Assembly (NCBI RefSeq): GCF_000214215.1
Contig: NC_015559.1
Coordinates: forward strand, 1,847,001-1,911,000
DNA from: Marinomonas posidonica IVIA-Po-181
GTDB taxonomy: Bacteria > Pseudomonadota > Gammaproteobacteria > Pseudomonadales > Marinomonadaceae
Direction of reading: 5' to 3'
DNA length: 64,000 nt
The position numbers and the translations under genes are program-made. Below the pieces are notes generated by a model, which saw nothing but the letters and a program-made list of their open reading frames with translations, was not told the origin of the DNA and did not search any database. This document shows positions 52,906-61,627 of this stretch, piece by piece. Within the stretch, counting starts at the first letter, position 1. Every line of letters starts with the position of its first letter.

Positions 52906-53916
52906 ATGTTCCAGCATAGTATGAAACAGGCCAACCAGCTTATGCGTTCGGCCATTCCATTAATGGTCAAATTGGACATCCCACCAACACCATACAATTA
53001 TGGTATTTGGTATGAATATGCATCAAATAACAACCCAAAATTAAATCAAGTCGTTGATCGTACTATTCGTCGCTTCGGTACCTTACCGGCTTTTGTTTCA
53101 AAAGAACTGTTCAATGAATTTATTATTGCCGATGATATTAAACCTGCAGACGCACAACGCAAAAGCCTAGATGAGCTCACCGAGAAGCTCAATGACGAGA
53201 GCGCCTCTGTTACCAAAGAACTCTCTACCTTCACCCAATCTCTCAGTCACACTCGTGCCGCTTTAAAAGTAAATACTGACAAAGAAAAACTCATTCATAT
53301 CGCGAATTTACTTGACCGGCGTACTTTTAAAGCCAATCAAGTGGTAGAGCAATTTGGCGAAACCTTATCAGAGGTACAAAACGAATTGACACGTCTTAGA
53401 CGTGAATTAGCTGAGGTTAAGAAAAGCACAGAACTTGATCAAATGACGTTATTGGCTAATGAAAAAGGCTTTGAACGCACCTTGTTTGCTTGGGCGCCAT
53501 TTGCAGAAGATGACCTTACTTTATTGATAATTGACATAGATAATCTGAGTCAAATAAATCAAGACTACAGCAAGAAAGTGGGCTCTTCACTTATTTTGTA
53601 TATTGCGAAGACCTTATCAAGTGTTTTACCAGATAAGGCCTATATTGCTCGCCTTAAAGGTGGTCAGTTTGTTGTCTTAGTCAAGGATATGGAGCTTGGA
53701 GAGGCTTCTAAATTGGCTGACTCCATCCGATTGAATATCTCAAATCAAAAAATTCGTAATAAGGACAACAATACTTTGTTGAAGCAAATTACTGTGTCGA
53801 TTGGTGTGGCCACTTTGTTAGGCGATGAAGGTCCCTCTGAATTAGTCCAGCGTGCTCAGCACTATTTAACTTATGCGAAACGATCTGGCAAAAACTGTAT
53901 TGCCCATCATGTATAA
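52906..53916 (+). CDS. GGDEF-domain protein with degenerate active site
   Basis: 336 residues. An N-terminal helical segment (LMVKLDIPPTPYNYGIWYEYAS) is one seen in several diguanylate cyclase families, then a coiled coil (100-165), then a GGDEF fold (about 170-330). The signature that should read GGDEF is KGGQF (RLKGGQFVVLV) near 250. The Asp/Glu that hold metal and substrate are therefore lost, so synthesis of c-di-GMP is unlikely; a GTP- or c-di-GMP-binding role is possible. A thioesterase gene starts 12 bases after. Confidence 0.88.
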   Translation: MFQHSMKQANQLMRSAIPLMVKLDIPPTPYNYGIWYEYASNNNPKLNQVVDRTIRRFGTLPAFVSKELFNEFIIADDIKPADAQRKSLDELTEKLNDESASVTKELSTFTQSLSHTRAALKVNTDKEKLIHIANLLDRRTFKANQVVEQFGETLSEVQNELTRLRRELAEVKKSTELDQMTLLANEKGFERTLFAWAPFAEDDLTLLIIDIDNLSQINQDYSKKVGSSLILYIAKTLSSVLPDKAYIARLKGGQFVVLVKDMELGEASKLADSIRLNISNQKIRNKDNNTLLKQITVSIGVATLLGDEGPSELVQRAQHYLTYAKRSGKNCIAHHV

Positions 53917-53928
53917 AGGAGTAATGTT

Positions 53929-54336
53929 GTGACATCGGTTGAACTTCAGTCAAACCAGATGCTTTTTGAAGTAAGAGATTATGAGTGCGATATGCAAGGA
54001 ATCGTCAATAACGCTGTTTATCAAAATTATCTTGAGCATGCTCGTCATAAGTTCATTAAATCTAAGGGATTGGATTTTGCACAAATCACAGAACAAGGAA
54101 TCAACCTAGTGTTAATGCGTGCTGAAGTTGATTACAAACGCTCATTAAAAAGTGGGGATGAGTTTTACATAGAGACCTATGTAGAGCGTGAATCGAAGCT
54201 CAAATTCGTATTTTATCAGAAAGTGGTACGCTGCCATGATCAACAGCTCATGCTGCAGGGAAAGATGACAGTGGCATCCACCAATCAACAGGGCAAACCG
54301 GTTACTTTTGATCAAGCAGATAAGTTGTTTGAATAA
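53929..54336 (+). CDS. 4-hydroxybenzoyl-CoA-type acyl-CoA thioesterase
   Basis: 135 residues, a single hot-dog domain. The start motif YECDMQGIVNNAVYQNYLEHARH contains the catalytic Asp of the YbgC/FadM class. It hydrolyses short or long acyl-CoA; the substrate is unknown. It is probably translated with the GGDEF-like gene (12-base gap, AAGGAG before the start). The alternative TTG 53926 is not needed. Confidence 0.9.
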   Translation: MTSVELQSNQMLFEVRDYECDMQGIVNNAVYQNYLEHARHKFIKSKGLDFAQITEQGINLVLMRAEVDYKRSLKSGDEFYIETYVERESKLKFVFYQKVVRCHDQQLMLQGKMTVASTNQQGKPVTFDQADKLFE

Positions 54337-54521
54337 TTTCAAGCAACTTAATTTCACCAGCCTATTTTCTTTCCTCATAGGTCCATGCCCATAAGTCATG
54401 TATTTTTCAGATATAACAGGCTCCCCTCTCATAAGCCATAAAATCCCAGAATGTCCTATATTGGTCACTTTGCATCAATAATTTTCACTAAAGTAACCAA
54501 AAAAGAACTTTATGAATTATG

Positions 54522-54600
54522 TTGACATATCTTATATAAAGTCCTAATTTATACTCATTAGTATTTAATATATATTCAATGTAACTATATTTGGACTTTA
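54522..54600 (+). promoter_or_regulatory. hipBA promoter with inverted-repeat operators
   Basis: TTGACA (54522-54527) and TAATTT (54545-54550) with a 17-bp spacer. A half-site TAAAGTCC at 54537-54544, inside the spacer, is matched by its exact complement GGACTTTA at 54593-54600 next to the start codon, separated by 48 bases. A smaller palindrome ATACT-CATT-AGTAT (54551-54564) lies between them. This arrangement suits autorepression by HipB. Confidence 0.65.
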
Positions 54601-54927
54601 ATGATGGGGAACTTGACAGCATCAGCCCTTACTGAAGAAATTGGTGAACGCTTAAAACAAGCCAGACTCAATAAAGACCTCACTCAATCCGAGGTTGCCA
54701 TGCTGGCAGGGGTCGCTCGCAAAACCGTTCTTAATGCAGAAAAAGGTAAAGTTCAGCTCGAAATATTTATCGCACTTTTGATGGCGCTAGAGTTAACGGA
54801 ACAACTAGATTTATTTTTGCCAAAACAGCAAATATCCCCTTTGCAACTCGCAAAACTACAAGGAAAAAAACGTCAAAGAGCCTCAAAACAACGTCGCGAC
54901 ATAAATGAGGAGCAAACTGGATGGTAA
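54601..54927 (+). CDS. hipB: HipB-like XRE-family antitoxin and autorepressor
   Basis: 108 residues; ATG 54601 or 54604. An HTH of the XRE type is at 10-70 (IGERLKQARLNKDLTQSEVAMLAGVARKTVLNAEKG), followed by a Lys/Arg-rich C-terminal tail. It would bind the operators just upstream and sequester HipA. It overlaps hipA by seven bases, the usual arrangement of hipBA operons. The longer tail is basic rather than the acidic kind seen in E. coli HipB. Confidence 0.9.
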   Translation: MMGNLTASALTEEIGERLKQARLNKDLTQSEVAMLAGVARKTVLNAEKGKVQLEIFIALLMALELTEQLDLFLPKQQISPLQLAKLQGKKRQRASKQRRDINEEQTGW

Positions 54928-56237
54928 TGGAAGTCATCACTATCAAATACCATAATGATGAAGTTGGCGCGGTTAGTTTTGATACCGAAAAAGGCTTAGG
55001 TGCGTTTGAGTATGCACCAAGCTTCATAAAAAAAGGGGTTGAGCTTTCTCCCATCAAAATGCCATTGTCAAAACGCATTTATAATTTTCCTGCATTAAGC
55101 TATAGCACATTCAAGGGGTTACCCGGCCTCATTGCGGACTCTTTACCAGATGATTTTGGTAATGCGGTACTCAATGCCTGGGTAGCCGCCCAAGGCCGCT
55201 CGCCAAATGACATCACTCCTCTGCAGCGACTCCAATATACCGGTAAGCGAGGCATGGGGGCTCTGGAATACGCCCCAGCCACACAGTTCCGCAGTTTGAA
55301 TGCATCACAGCCAATTGAAATTCAAGCACTGATAACCATTGCGCAAGAGATTTTGGATTCTCGCGGTCAATTTGAGGTCGAATTAAAACAGAATGAGCAG
55401 GAAGATCGCGAAGCAATGATGTCTTTGCTGTCGGTTGGTATGAGTGCTGGTGGAGCAAGACCCAAGGCCGTATTGGCTTTTAATGAAGAATTTACTCAGG
55501 TGCGTTCAGGGCAGACTGATGTACCAGATGGTTTTACGCATTATTTAATGAAATTTGATGGTGTTAGTGAGCACAACAAAAACCAAGAAACCTTTGGTGA
55601 TCCGCTTGGCTATGGTGCCATGGAGTTCGTCTATCATTTGATGGCTAAAAAATGCGGTATTGATATGATGCCTTGTCACCTTCTTCAAGAAGGCAATCGC
55701 AGACACTTTATTACCCAGCGCTTTGATCGAATTAAAAATAAAAAAATACATGTGCAGACACTGAACGGAATAGCTCACGTTGATTATAAAAAACCTGGCT
55801 CATTTTCATATGCAGAGCTGTTTGGTACTGCTCGCCAATTGAAGCTTTCAGCACCGGAGGCAGAACAATTATTAAGACGTATGATTTTTAATATCATCGC
55901 GCGAAACCATGATGATCATTCAAAAAATTTTGCTTTTGCTCTAGCAAACGGAAAATGGTCTCTTACACCCGCTTATGATCTTGCCTACAGCTATAAACCT
56001 GGCAGCAAATGGGTAAACAGTCATTGGATGAGTTTAAATGGCAAAAGAGAGCATTTTAACCGAGCTGATTTTTACAGTCTTGAAAATCTTAGCCCGTTAT
56101 TTAGTAAAAAGAAAATAGATAACATTATTGATGAAACCATTGAGCACGTATCTTGTTGGCGTCAACTGGCGAACGAATGGGAAGTGCCAAATACTCTAAT
56201 AGAAGAAATCAACGACCATTTGCGTCTTAATATTTAA
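54921..56237 (+). CDS. hipA: HipA-like serine/threonine kinase toxin
   Basis: 438 residues (E. coli HipA 440). It phosphorylates a target, in E. coli glutamyl-tRNA synthetase, causing growth arrest. The N-terminal couple of domains (KGLPGLIADSLPDDFG near 66) precedes the kinase core. The Gly-rich loop is SAGGARPKAVLA near 175, the catalytic Asp is in ARNHDDHSKNFAF near 330, and the metal-binding Asp in TPAYDLAYS near 350. All key motifs are intact, so an active kinase is expected. The hipB gene is just before it. A further ORF containing the usual HipBST toxin split is absent. Confidence 0.94.
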   Translation: MVMEVITIKYHNDEVGAVSFDTEKGLGAFEYAPSFIKKGVELSPIKMPLSKRIYNFPALSYSTFKGLPGLIADSLPDDFGNAVLNAWVAAQGRSPNDITPLQRLQYTGKRGMGALEYAPATQFRSLNASQPIEIQALITIAQEILDSRGQFEVELKQNEQEDREAMMSLLSVGMSAGGARPKAVLAFNEEFTQVRSGQTDVPDGFTHYLMKFDGVSEHNKNQETFGDPLGYGAMEFVYHLMAKKCGIDMMPCHLLQEGNRRHFITQRFDRIKNKKIHVQTLNGIAHVDYKKPGSFSYAELFGTARQLKLSAPEAEQLLRRMIFNIIARNHDDHSKNFAFALANGKWSLTPAYDLAYSYKPGSKWVNSHWMSLNGKREHFNRADFYSLENLSPLFSKKKIDNIIDETIEHVSCWRQLANEWEVPNTLIEEINDHLRLNI

Positions 56238-56461
56238 AATACGCACTAAGACGCATTAATTAAAAATGAATTCCAGTTTTTTTAAGGACTTAGAGCAGAA
56301 AAAAGCCACTTAAAATAGCTTTAATAGAATGGCATTTTAAGAATGGGATATTCTTGCAATTATGATTCTATCAATCATACCAGTTTTCTTACTCGTATGA
56401 TTGTAGATGTTGTAAATCACTGATAAGTCGAAAATTTGACTCATCAATGACTTGGGGATAA

Positions 56462-56549
56462 TGGCGGTGAGCAAGAGATTCGAACTCTTGATGCCTTTCG
56501 ACATACACACTTTCCAGGCGTGCTCCTTCGGCCACTCGGACAGCTCACC
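56462..56549 (-). tRNA. tRNA-Ser(GGA)
   Basis: An 88-nt class II tRNA reading on the minus strand from 56549, beginning GGTGAGCTGTCCGAGTGG and ending with encoded CCA. The anticodon loop CTGGAAA gives anticodon GGA (56513-56515 on the plus strand). The sequence is near identical in structure to E. coli serW/serX, with a long variable arm. The CCA end is genomically encoded. Confidence 0.96.
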
Positions 56550-56586
56550 AAAACCGATCAATACGCTCTGCGTAATGGGTGCGCAT

Positions 56587-56615
56587 ATATTAGTGATGGT
56601 GAACTATTTTTGCAA
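56587..56615 (-). promoter_or_regulatory. Promoter of tRNA-Ser(GGA)
   Basis: On the minus strand TTGCAA (56610-56615) and TAATAT (56587-56592) are separated by exactly 17 bp, followed by a GC-rich discriminator (ATGCGCACC), as expected for stable RNA promoters under stringent control. Predicted start is about 30 bases before the tRNA. Confidence 0.75.
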
Positions 56616-56643
56616 CTGCTTTTTCAGGAATTATTGTTAAAAA

Positions 56644-57210
56644 TTAATCCCTTACCCATTCTAATCTGTCTGCCAGTAAAGAATCAGGAAAAGACTTTGG
56701 TTGCTCTTTTGCTGTTCCGACATAAATCAGGCCAACTATCTGGTCATTCGACTCAAGCCCTAAAAGATCTTTTGTTTTCTGAGTGAAACAAGCAGGTCCA
56801 CTGCGCCACATTCCGCCATAACCTAATGCATTGAGACCTAAGAGAACTTGCTGGGCAGCGGCTGAAGTCGCCATAACTTGCTCAATGGCTGGTACTTTAG
56901 GGTGATCTTGAATGTGTGCATAAATTAAAAGAACAGCCGGTGCTCGATATGCTTTTTTAATAAAAGAATCCATTTTACTTTCAGGTAAAGTATCGACTTC
57001 TGATAAAGCATGCTGCCAATATACTTGACCAAGCTTGGTACGCCCTTCTCCTTCATATATACGATAACGCCATGGTTTAAGGTTTCCATGGTCGGCAGCG
57101 CGACTGGCGGCCTCGAGAATCTCTTGCCATTCATTTTCTTGTGGTGCAGGTTCGGTTAAGGCCGGTTGAGATACACGATTACGTATAAATGTTAAAATTT
57201 CTTTACTCAT
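56644..57210 (-). CDS. Nitroreductase-family oxidoreductase (YdjA-like)
   Basis: 188 residues from ATG 57210 (AGGAA upstream); longer in-frame extensions are unlikely. The small FMN-dependent nitroreductase fold is recognised by FIRNRVSQPALTEPAP, then AADHGNLKPWRYRIYEG (phosphate/FMN binding) and NALGYGGMWRSGP near 130. Length and pattern match YdjA (183), which has poorly defined substrates. It is convergent with no gene, divergent from the membrane coiled-coil gene. Confidence 0.9.
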   Translation of the reverse strand: MSKEILTFIRNRVSQPALTEPAPQENEWQEILEAASRAADHGNLKPWRYRIYEGEGRTKLGQVYWQHALSEVDTLPESKMDSFIKKAYRAPAVLLIYAHIQDHPKVPAIEQVMATSAAAQQVLLGLNALGYGGMWRSGPACFTQKTKDLLGLESNDQIVGLIYVGTAKEQPKSFPDSLLADRLEWVRD

Positions 57211-57322
57211 AAAAAAACAAATTCCTTTAATATAAAAGCATGAGGATGGCGATACTCTAACATCCATCACATGTTAATGATAATGGATATCACATAAAGC
57301 CTTTTTAGGTCTAGGAGTTTTT

Positions 57323-58849
57323 ATGTCAAAGTGGCTAATTTGGACGACGCTGGAACTAGCAACACTGCTTTTGGTGGGATGCATTACGCTTCTTTGGCTA
57401 TCCCACTCACTAAAGAAAAAAATTGCCGCGCAAGAAGAGACTAATCAGTTAGATACAAGCACGGAAATTGAAGCACATCCACAAGGTGCATCACAAGAAG
57501 AAGACCAGTCCTATAAACATTTTGCGCAATATCTTGATAAGCAAATCAGTCATGCCGCTGAATCCATAAAGCCCAACATCATGGAGCCGCATCAAGTCAA
57601 CACTCTGAAAATTTGGGGAACTGTATTAAAAGCTGAGCGCGCCATTGTGCTAAATCAGGTTAGTAAAAACCCAAAACCTATTTTATCGCGTTTTTTATCC
57701 AGTCTGCTGTACGCCCTATCTACGCCTAAATTGCAAACAACCAATCCTGACGATTTAACCAAAAATCTCAAAAGTATGGAGGAAGAGTTCTATCAAACCT
57801 CGGAATTGCTGATTAGCAAAGAAACTTTGTCTAAAAACCAACAAAGACTGAATGAAGATTTGCGTAAAAGCATTGATAATGCGGCTGCCAAATTGCAGCG
57901 TTTAAAAGTCAAAAAGAATGAACAACAAAGACTCCATAAAGAAGCTGAAGCGCTTAAAAAACGCATTTTACGACTTGAAGAGTTACAAAGCCAAGAAGCG
58001 GATCAGGCAAATGTCGTGACCATGAAAGCCAAAACAGCCACGAAATCCAGTGAGCAAAACCGCACCGCATCTTACAAGCAAATTATGTCATTAAATAGTT
58101 TGGCTGACCGACAACAAATGGTCATCGATCAACTCAGAAATGAACTTGAGCATGCTGGACACAATCCATCTTCAGAGCAAACGACAGAGGCGCAAAAAGT
58201 CGCTGTTACTAAATTAGAGCGCATGTCTCAAGAGTCACAAAGTCTTATTTTTCAATTAGAGGCCGAACTAGAAAGCTCCGATTTATCCATTGAATCACTT
58301 AGACAAGATATTCAGTCTAAAGACGAAAAATTAGCAGAAATGGAGAAGCAACTAAGCTCGAATAACGAAACCGTTATCGGCAATCTGCAAACTCTGTCTA
58401 CTAACAAAAAAGCAGCATTAGGTTCACTAAAAGAAGGCTTGAGTAATGCCATTGAATCTAATTCAACAAATAATTTGCTTGAGCAGGAAAAAGACACTCA
58501 ATCTTTAGAGCGCTTATTACAAGAGTCAGAAACTTGTGTCACCTTATTAGCACAAGAGCTGGAAATGGCAGAACAATCCAATAATGAGTTGCAAACTAAA
58601 ATGGAAGCCCTCATTTTGAACACCCCTGATTTTGGCGCTAACTCTCTTCCATTGAGACAGGAGAAAGAGCGTAACCGCAAGCTGGCGCAAGCAACAGCTC
58701 AACTCAAAGATCAGTTGGCAACCCATATTAGTGAACAAGATTATCAGGAACTAAGGGTCAGTTATAATAAGAAGAGCTTGGAGTATGATCGTCTGCAACT
58801 TGCTTATTCTGATTTAGAAATGAAATATTTGGGTACATTAAACAAATAA
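57323..58849 (+). CDS. Inner-membrane-anchored coiled-coil protein of unknown function
   Basis: 508 residues. One N-terminal hydrophobic helix (WTTLELATLLLVGCITLLWL, residues 8-27, with a Cys that is unlikely to be a lipobox because the helix continues past it) precedes a short polar link. The rest, about 130-500, is almost wholly alpha-helical with heptad-like Leu/Glu/Gln/Lys content and several breaks, indicating long coiled coils facing the cytoplasm. No enzymatic motif. Its start has AGGAG directly upstream. Neighbours are nitroreductase and nadA on the other strand, which give no hint of function. Confidence 0.75.
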   Translation: MSKWLIWTTLELATLLLVGCITLLWLSHSLKKKIAAQEETNQLDTSTEIEAHPQGASQEEDQSYKHFAQYLDKQISHAAESIKPNIMEPHQVNTLKIWGTVLKAERAIVLNQVSKNPKPILSRFLSSLLYALSTPKLQTTNPDDLTKNLKSMEEEFYQTSELLISKETLSKNQQRLNEDLRKSIDNAAAKLQRLKVKKNEQQRLHKEAEALKKRILRLEELQSQEADQANVVTMKAKTATKSSEQNRTASYKQIMSLNSLADRQQMVIDQLRNELEHAGHNPSSEQTTEAQKVAVTKLERMSQESQSLIFQLEAELESSDLSIESLRQDIQSKDEKLAEMEKQLSSNNETVIGNLQTLSTNKKAALGSLKEGLSNAIESNSTNNLLEQEKDTQSLERLLQESETCVTLLAQELEMAEQSNNELQTKMEALILNTPDFGANSLPLRQEKERNRKLAQATAQLKDQLATHISEQDYQELRVSYNKKSLEYDRLQLAYSDLEMKYLGTLNK

Positions 58850-58934
58850 GCTTCAATGCAAAGTGCATTGCTCTATGGGGTGTTTACGCCTTTATTTAGA
58901 GCGTGTGCTTTTGTCTTTGATACTTACTAAAAAT

Positions 58935-59981
58935 TTATGCTTTATTAAAATTAAGCATTCTTTGAAGTGGAATTAACGCCTTTTCACGCAAAACATCAGA
59001 TACTTCAATTTGCCCCGAGGTGTCTCTTAAAGAATTGCGTAACAGCTCAAGGCTATTCAACGCCATCCAAGGACAGTGCGCGCAACTTCGGCAATTGGCT
59101 CCTGAACCTGCGGTAGGCGCTTCAACAAAGCGTTTGTCAGGTGATGCTTGTTTCATCTTATAAAAAATACCACGATCAGTGGCTACGATATAAGTGCTAT
59201 TTGGCATGGATTTAGAGGCCTTTAAAAGTTGAGACGTTGACCCAACCACATCGGCCACCTCTACAACAGACTCTGGCGATTCTGGGTGAACTAATACCGC
59301 AGCATCTGGGTAAATGGCTTTCAGATCCAGTATGCCCTTTGCCTTGAATTCTTCATGAACAATGCAAGCACCATCCCATAAAATCATGTCGGCACCTGTC
59401 TCTCGTTGGATATAACCACCGAGATGCTGATCAGGTGCCCAAATAATTTTTTCACCCTGGTCCACCAGATGATTCACGACATCGAGTGCAATACTGGAAG
59501 TAACAACCCAATCAGCACGTGCTTTTACTGCAGCCGATGTATTAGCATAAACCACAACAGTGCGATCAGGATGCTGATCACAAAACGCTGAAAATTCATC
59601 AATTGGGCAGCCAATATCCAAAGAGCAAGTGGCCTCCAGGGTTGGCATTAGAATGGTCTTTTCTGGGCTTAAGATTTTTGCAGTCTCACCCATGAATTTC
59701 ACCCCAGCAACGACTAAGGTTTGAGCTTCATGGTTTGCTCCGAAGCGAGCCATTTCAAGTGAGTCAGCAATGACGCCACCCGTTTCTTCTGCGAGCTCTT
59801 GAATAGCATCATCCGTATAGTAATGAGCAACAAGCACCGCATTTTTTTGTTTTAGAAGTTGTTTGATTTCCTGGCGAATCTGCTCATTATCAACAACAGG
59901 CGATTCAAGACTTTTTTCAGCCTCAGCTAAATATTGTTGAACTGTGTTACGGAGAGTAGCTTTTGTGGAAGTATCAAACAT
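58935..59981 (-). CDS. nadA: Quinolinate synthase
   Basis: 348 residues (E. coli 347). It condenses iminoaspartate with dihydroxyacetone phosphate to quinolinate, the first committed step of NAD synthesis. The three cluster cysteines are in [12 protein letters not shown] near 113, in [10 protein letters not shown] near 200 and in [10 protein letters not shown] near 295. [12 protein letters not shown] and TAGSGANC are further signatures. NadB is not near. It lies next to a tRNA-Lys gene on the same strand. Confidence 0.96.
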   Translation of the reverse strand: MFDTSTKATLRNTVQQYLAEAEKSLESPVVDNEQIRQEIKQLLKQKNAVLVAHYYTDDAIQELAEETGGVIADSLEMARFGANHEAQTLVVAGVKFMGETAKILSPEKTILMPTLEATCSLDIGCPIDEFSAFCDQHPDRTVVVYANTSAAVKARADWVVTSSIALDVVNHLVDQGEKIIWAPDQHLGGYIQRETGADMILWDGACIVHEEFKAKGILDLKAIYPDAAVLVHPESPESVVEVADVVGSTSQLLKASKSMPNSTYIVATDRGIFYKMKQASPDKRFVEAPTAGSGANCRSCAHCPWMALNSLELLRNSLRDTSGQIEVSDVLREKALIPLQRMLNFNKA

Positions 59982-60097
59982 CTTATTACCCCTGCTAAAA
60001 CTGGGCGCGAAAAGTGCATTGCTAACAGAATGTATGGTGTCACGCCAAGCTATTATGGCGAAGTATCAAGATATAGCCAATGCCAAAAAAAGAAAAT

Positions 60098-60173
60098 TGG
60101 TGGGTCGTACTGGATTCGAACCAGTGACCAATTGATTAAAAGTCAACTGCTCTACCAACTGAGCTAACGACCC
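60098..60173 (-). tRNA. tRNA-Lys(UUU)
   Basis: 76-nt cloverleaf reading on the minus strand from 60173: GGGTCGTTAGCTCAGTTGG start, anticodon loop CTTTTAA (anticodon UUU at 60138-60140 plus strand), TTCGAATCC T-arm and encoded CCA end. It sits between cpoB and nadA. Confidence 0.97.
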
Positions 60174-60185
60174 AACGGGATGCGT

Positions 60186-60213
60186 ATAATACAGAGCCCG
60201 TTGAGAATTGCAA
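60186..60213 (-). promoter_or_regulatory. Promoter of tRNA-Lys(UUU)
   Basis: On the minus strand TTGCAA (60208-60213) and TATTAT (60186-60191), with a 16-bp spacer. The -35 lies immediately after the cpoB stop codon. The tRNA-Ser promoter uses the same -35 sequence TTGCAA. Confidence 0.65.
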
Positions 60214-60214
60214 G

Positions 60215-61024
60215 TTATTTAAGATTACTTAAATAACCGGCAGCTAACTTAGCTGTCTTACTGTTTGGAAAACGTTGAATGACGTCTTGCAGATAAGCTT
60301 TTGCCTGTTCTGTGTTACCCAATTGATCATTCACCGTGCCAAGCTTATAGAGAGCATCTTTTTCTTTACCGTGACCAGGAAATTTCTGGATAACAGTATT
60401 AAAAGACTCTAACGCCTCTTCCGATTTGCCTTGCACCAACTTAACTTCACCTAACCAATAGTAACCATTACCCGTTAACGTGTTGCTTGGGTACGCTACT
60501 ACGAATTGACCAAACGCCTGCTCAGCTTGAGCAAAATCACGTTGATGAATTAAATTGTAAGCTTGGCTATAAGCCTCCTTCGCAGCAACAGATGGCACCC
60601 TTAGAGAAACAGGTGCTAGCGGTGTGGCAGGAAGATTTGCTGACTGATCGGAGCTTGGAGCAATTGGCTCAACCACTTGTTGAGAAGACTGAACTGGGCT
60701 TGATAGAACAGGTTGTGAAGAATATGTCACAGGTACTGCATCTTTTTTGGCGGACGCAGACATCAATAATGAAATGCGCTTATCAAGATCAATATAACGA
60801 TCTCTTTGGCTTTGTTTCATTAATTTAAGTTCGTGGCCTTGTTGTTCTAACTGCCCTCTTAAATGCTGCACTTCTTGCTGTAATGTTTCCAGCTGAAACA
60901 ACAAATCTGCAGCAGCACTAGGCGACAAACCTCCTGTAGGTTGACTTGATTCAGACAAAGCAAGTGGTGCTGTTAAAGACAGCACCACTGCTAAAGAGCG
61001 AATCTTTATGTCTTTGCTGTTCAT
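60215..61024 (-). CDS. cpoB: Tol-Pal system protein CpoB (YbgF)
   Basis: 269 residues. Periplasmic regulator coordinating peptidoglycan synthesis with outer membrane constriction. A signal peptide (SLAVVLSLTAPLALSES) is followed by a coiled-coil trimerisation region (near 35-75, LQQEVQHLRGQLEQQG), a Pro/Ser-rich linker, then three TPR-like repeats (145-265, e.g. AYNLIHQRDFAQAEQAFGQF). The gene overlaps pal by one base (TAATG). Its stop is next to the tRNA-Lys promoter. Confidence 0.94.
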   Translation of the reverse strand: MNSKDIKIRSLAVVLSLTAPLALSESSQPTGGLSPSAAADLLFQLETLQQEVQHLRGQLEQQGHELKLMKQSQRDRYIDLDKRISLLMSASAKKDAVPVTYSSQPVLSSPVQSSQQVVEPIAPSSDQSANLPATPLAPVSLRVPSVAAKEAYSQAYNLIHQRDFAQAEQAFGQFVVAYPSNTLTGNGYYWLGEVKLVQGKSEEALESFNTVIQKFPGHGKEKDALYKLGTVNDQLGNTEQAKAYLQDVIQRFPNSKTAKLAAGYLSNLK

Positions 61025-61608
61025 TATTCGTAACGAACTTCAACACGACGATTAAGCTGCCAAGCATTATCATCGTGACCAAATGCAACAGGCACTTCTT
61101 CACCAAAGCTTACTGTTTCAATTTGAGAAGCAGCAACACCTTGGATTGTTAGATAACGACTTACCGCTTTAGCACGACGCTCACCAAGAGCCATGTTGTA
61201 TTCACGAGTACCACGCTCATCAGCATGACCTTCAAGAACAACACGTGCGTCTGGGTTTGCTACCAAGTATTGGGCGTGCTTAGCTAAGGCTTCACGTGCC
61301 GCTGGACGAACAATAGACTTGTCGAAATCGAAGTAGAATACAGTCTCAACACCAGCAAGCATATCAGCCATTGATTCTTTTGTTGCTTCAGCAGAATCAT
61401 CAACGATAACACTTGTAACAGCACCATCTTCACCAGCACCAAATGATTGGTCTGTAGATCCAGCAGCTGAATCATCAACTTGTTCAGTTGAAGCTGCATC
61501 TTCTGCAACAGTTGAAGAATCAGTATCTGTTGCTGTTGTACTACAGCCTGCTAGCCACGCAGCAGACAACCCAATTACAGCAAACTTACCCAGTTTGTTT
61601 ACACTCAT
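61024..61608 (-). CDS. pal: Peptidoglycan-associated lipoprotein Pal
   Basis: 194 residues. Outer membrane lipoprotein anchoring to peptidoglycan and to TolB. Lipobox LAGC puts the lipidated Cys at residue 22. A long acidic/Ser-Thr-rich linker (25-85) precedes the OmpA-like domain, with VYFDFDKS-type FYFDFDKSIV near 90 and LEGHADERGTREYNMALGERRA, including the Asp/Arg that bind diaminopimelate. The linker is longer than in E. coli Pal (173). Confidence 0.95.
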   Translation of the reverse strand: MSVNKLGKFAVIGLSAAWLAGCSTTATDTDSSTVAEDAASTEQVDDSAAGSTDQSFGAGEDGAVTSVIVDDSAEATKESMADMLAGVETVFYFDFDKSIVRPAAREALAKHAQYLVANPDARVVLEGHADERGTREYNMALGERRAKAVSRYLTIQGVAASQIETVSFGEEVPVAFGHDDNAWQLNRRVEVRYE

Positions 61609-61627
61609 TATTCACTCCTCAATGTCT

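Noticed and set aside
56462..56549. tRNA-Ser as an integration site for a genomic island
   Set aside because: No integrase, direct repeat of the tRNA end or cluster of foreign genes was seen beside it. hipBA lies nearby but without a boundary repeat.
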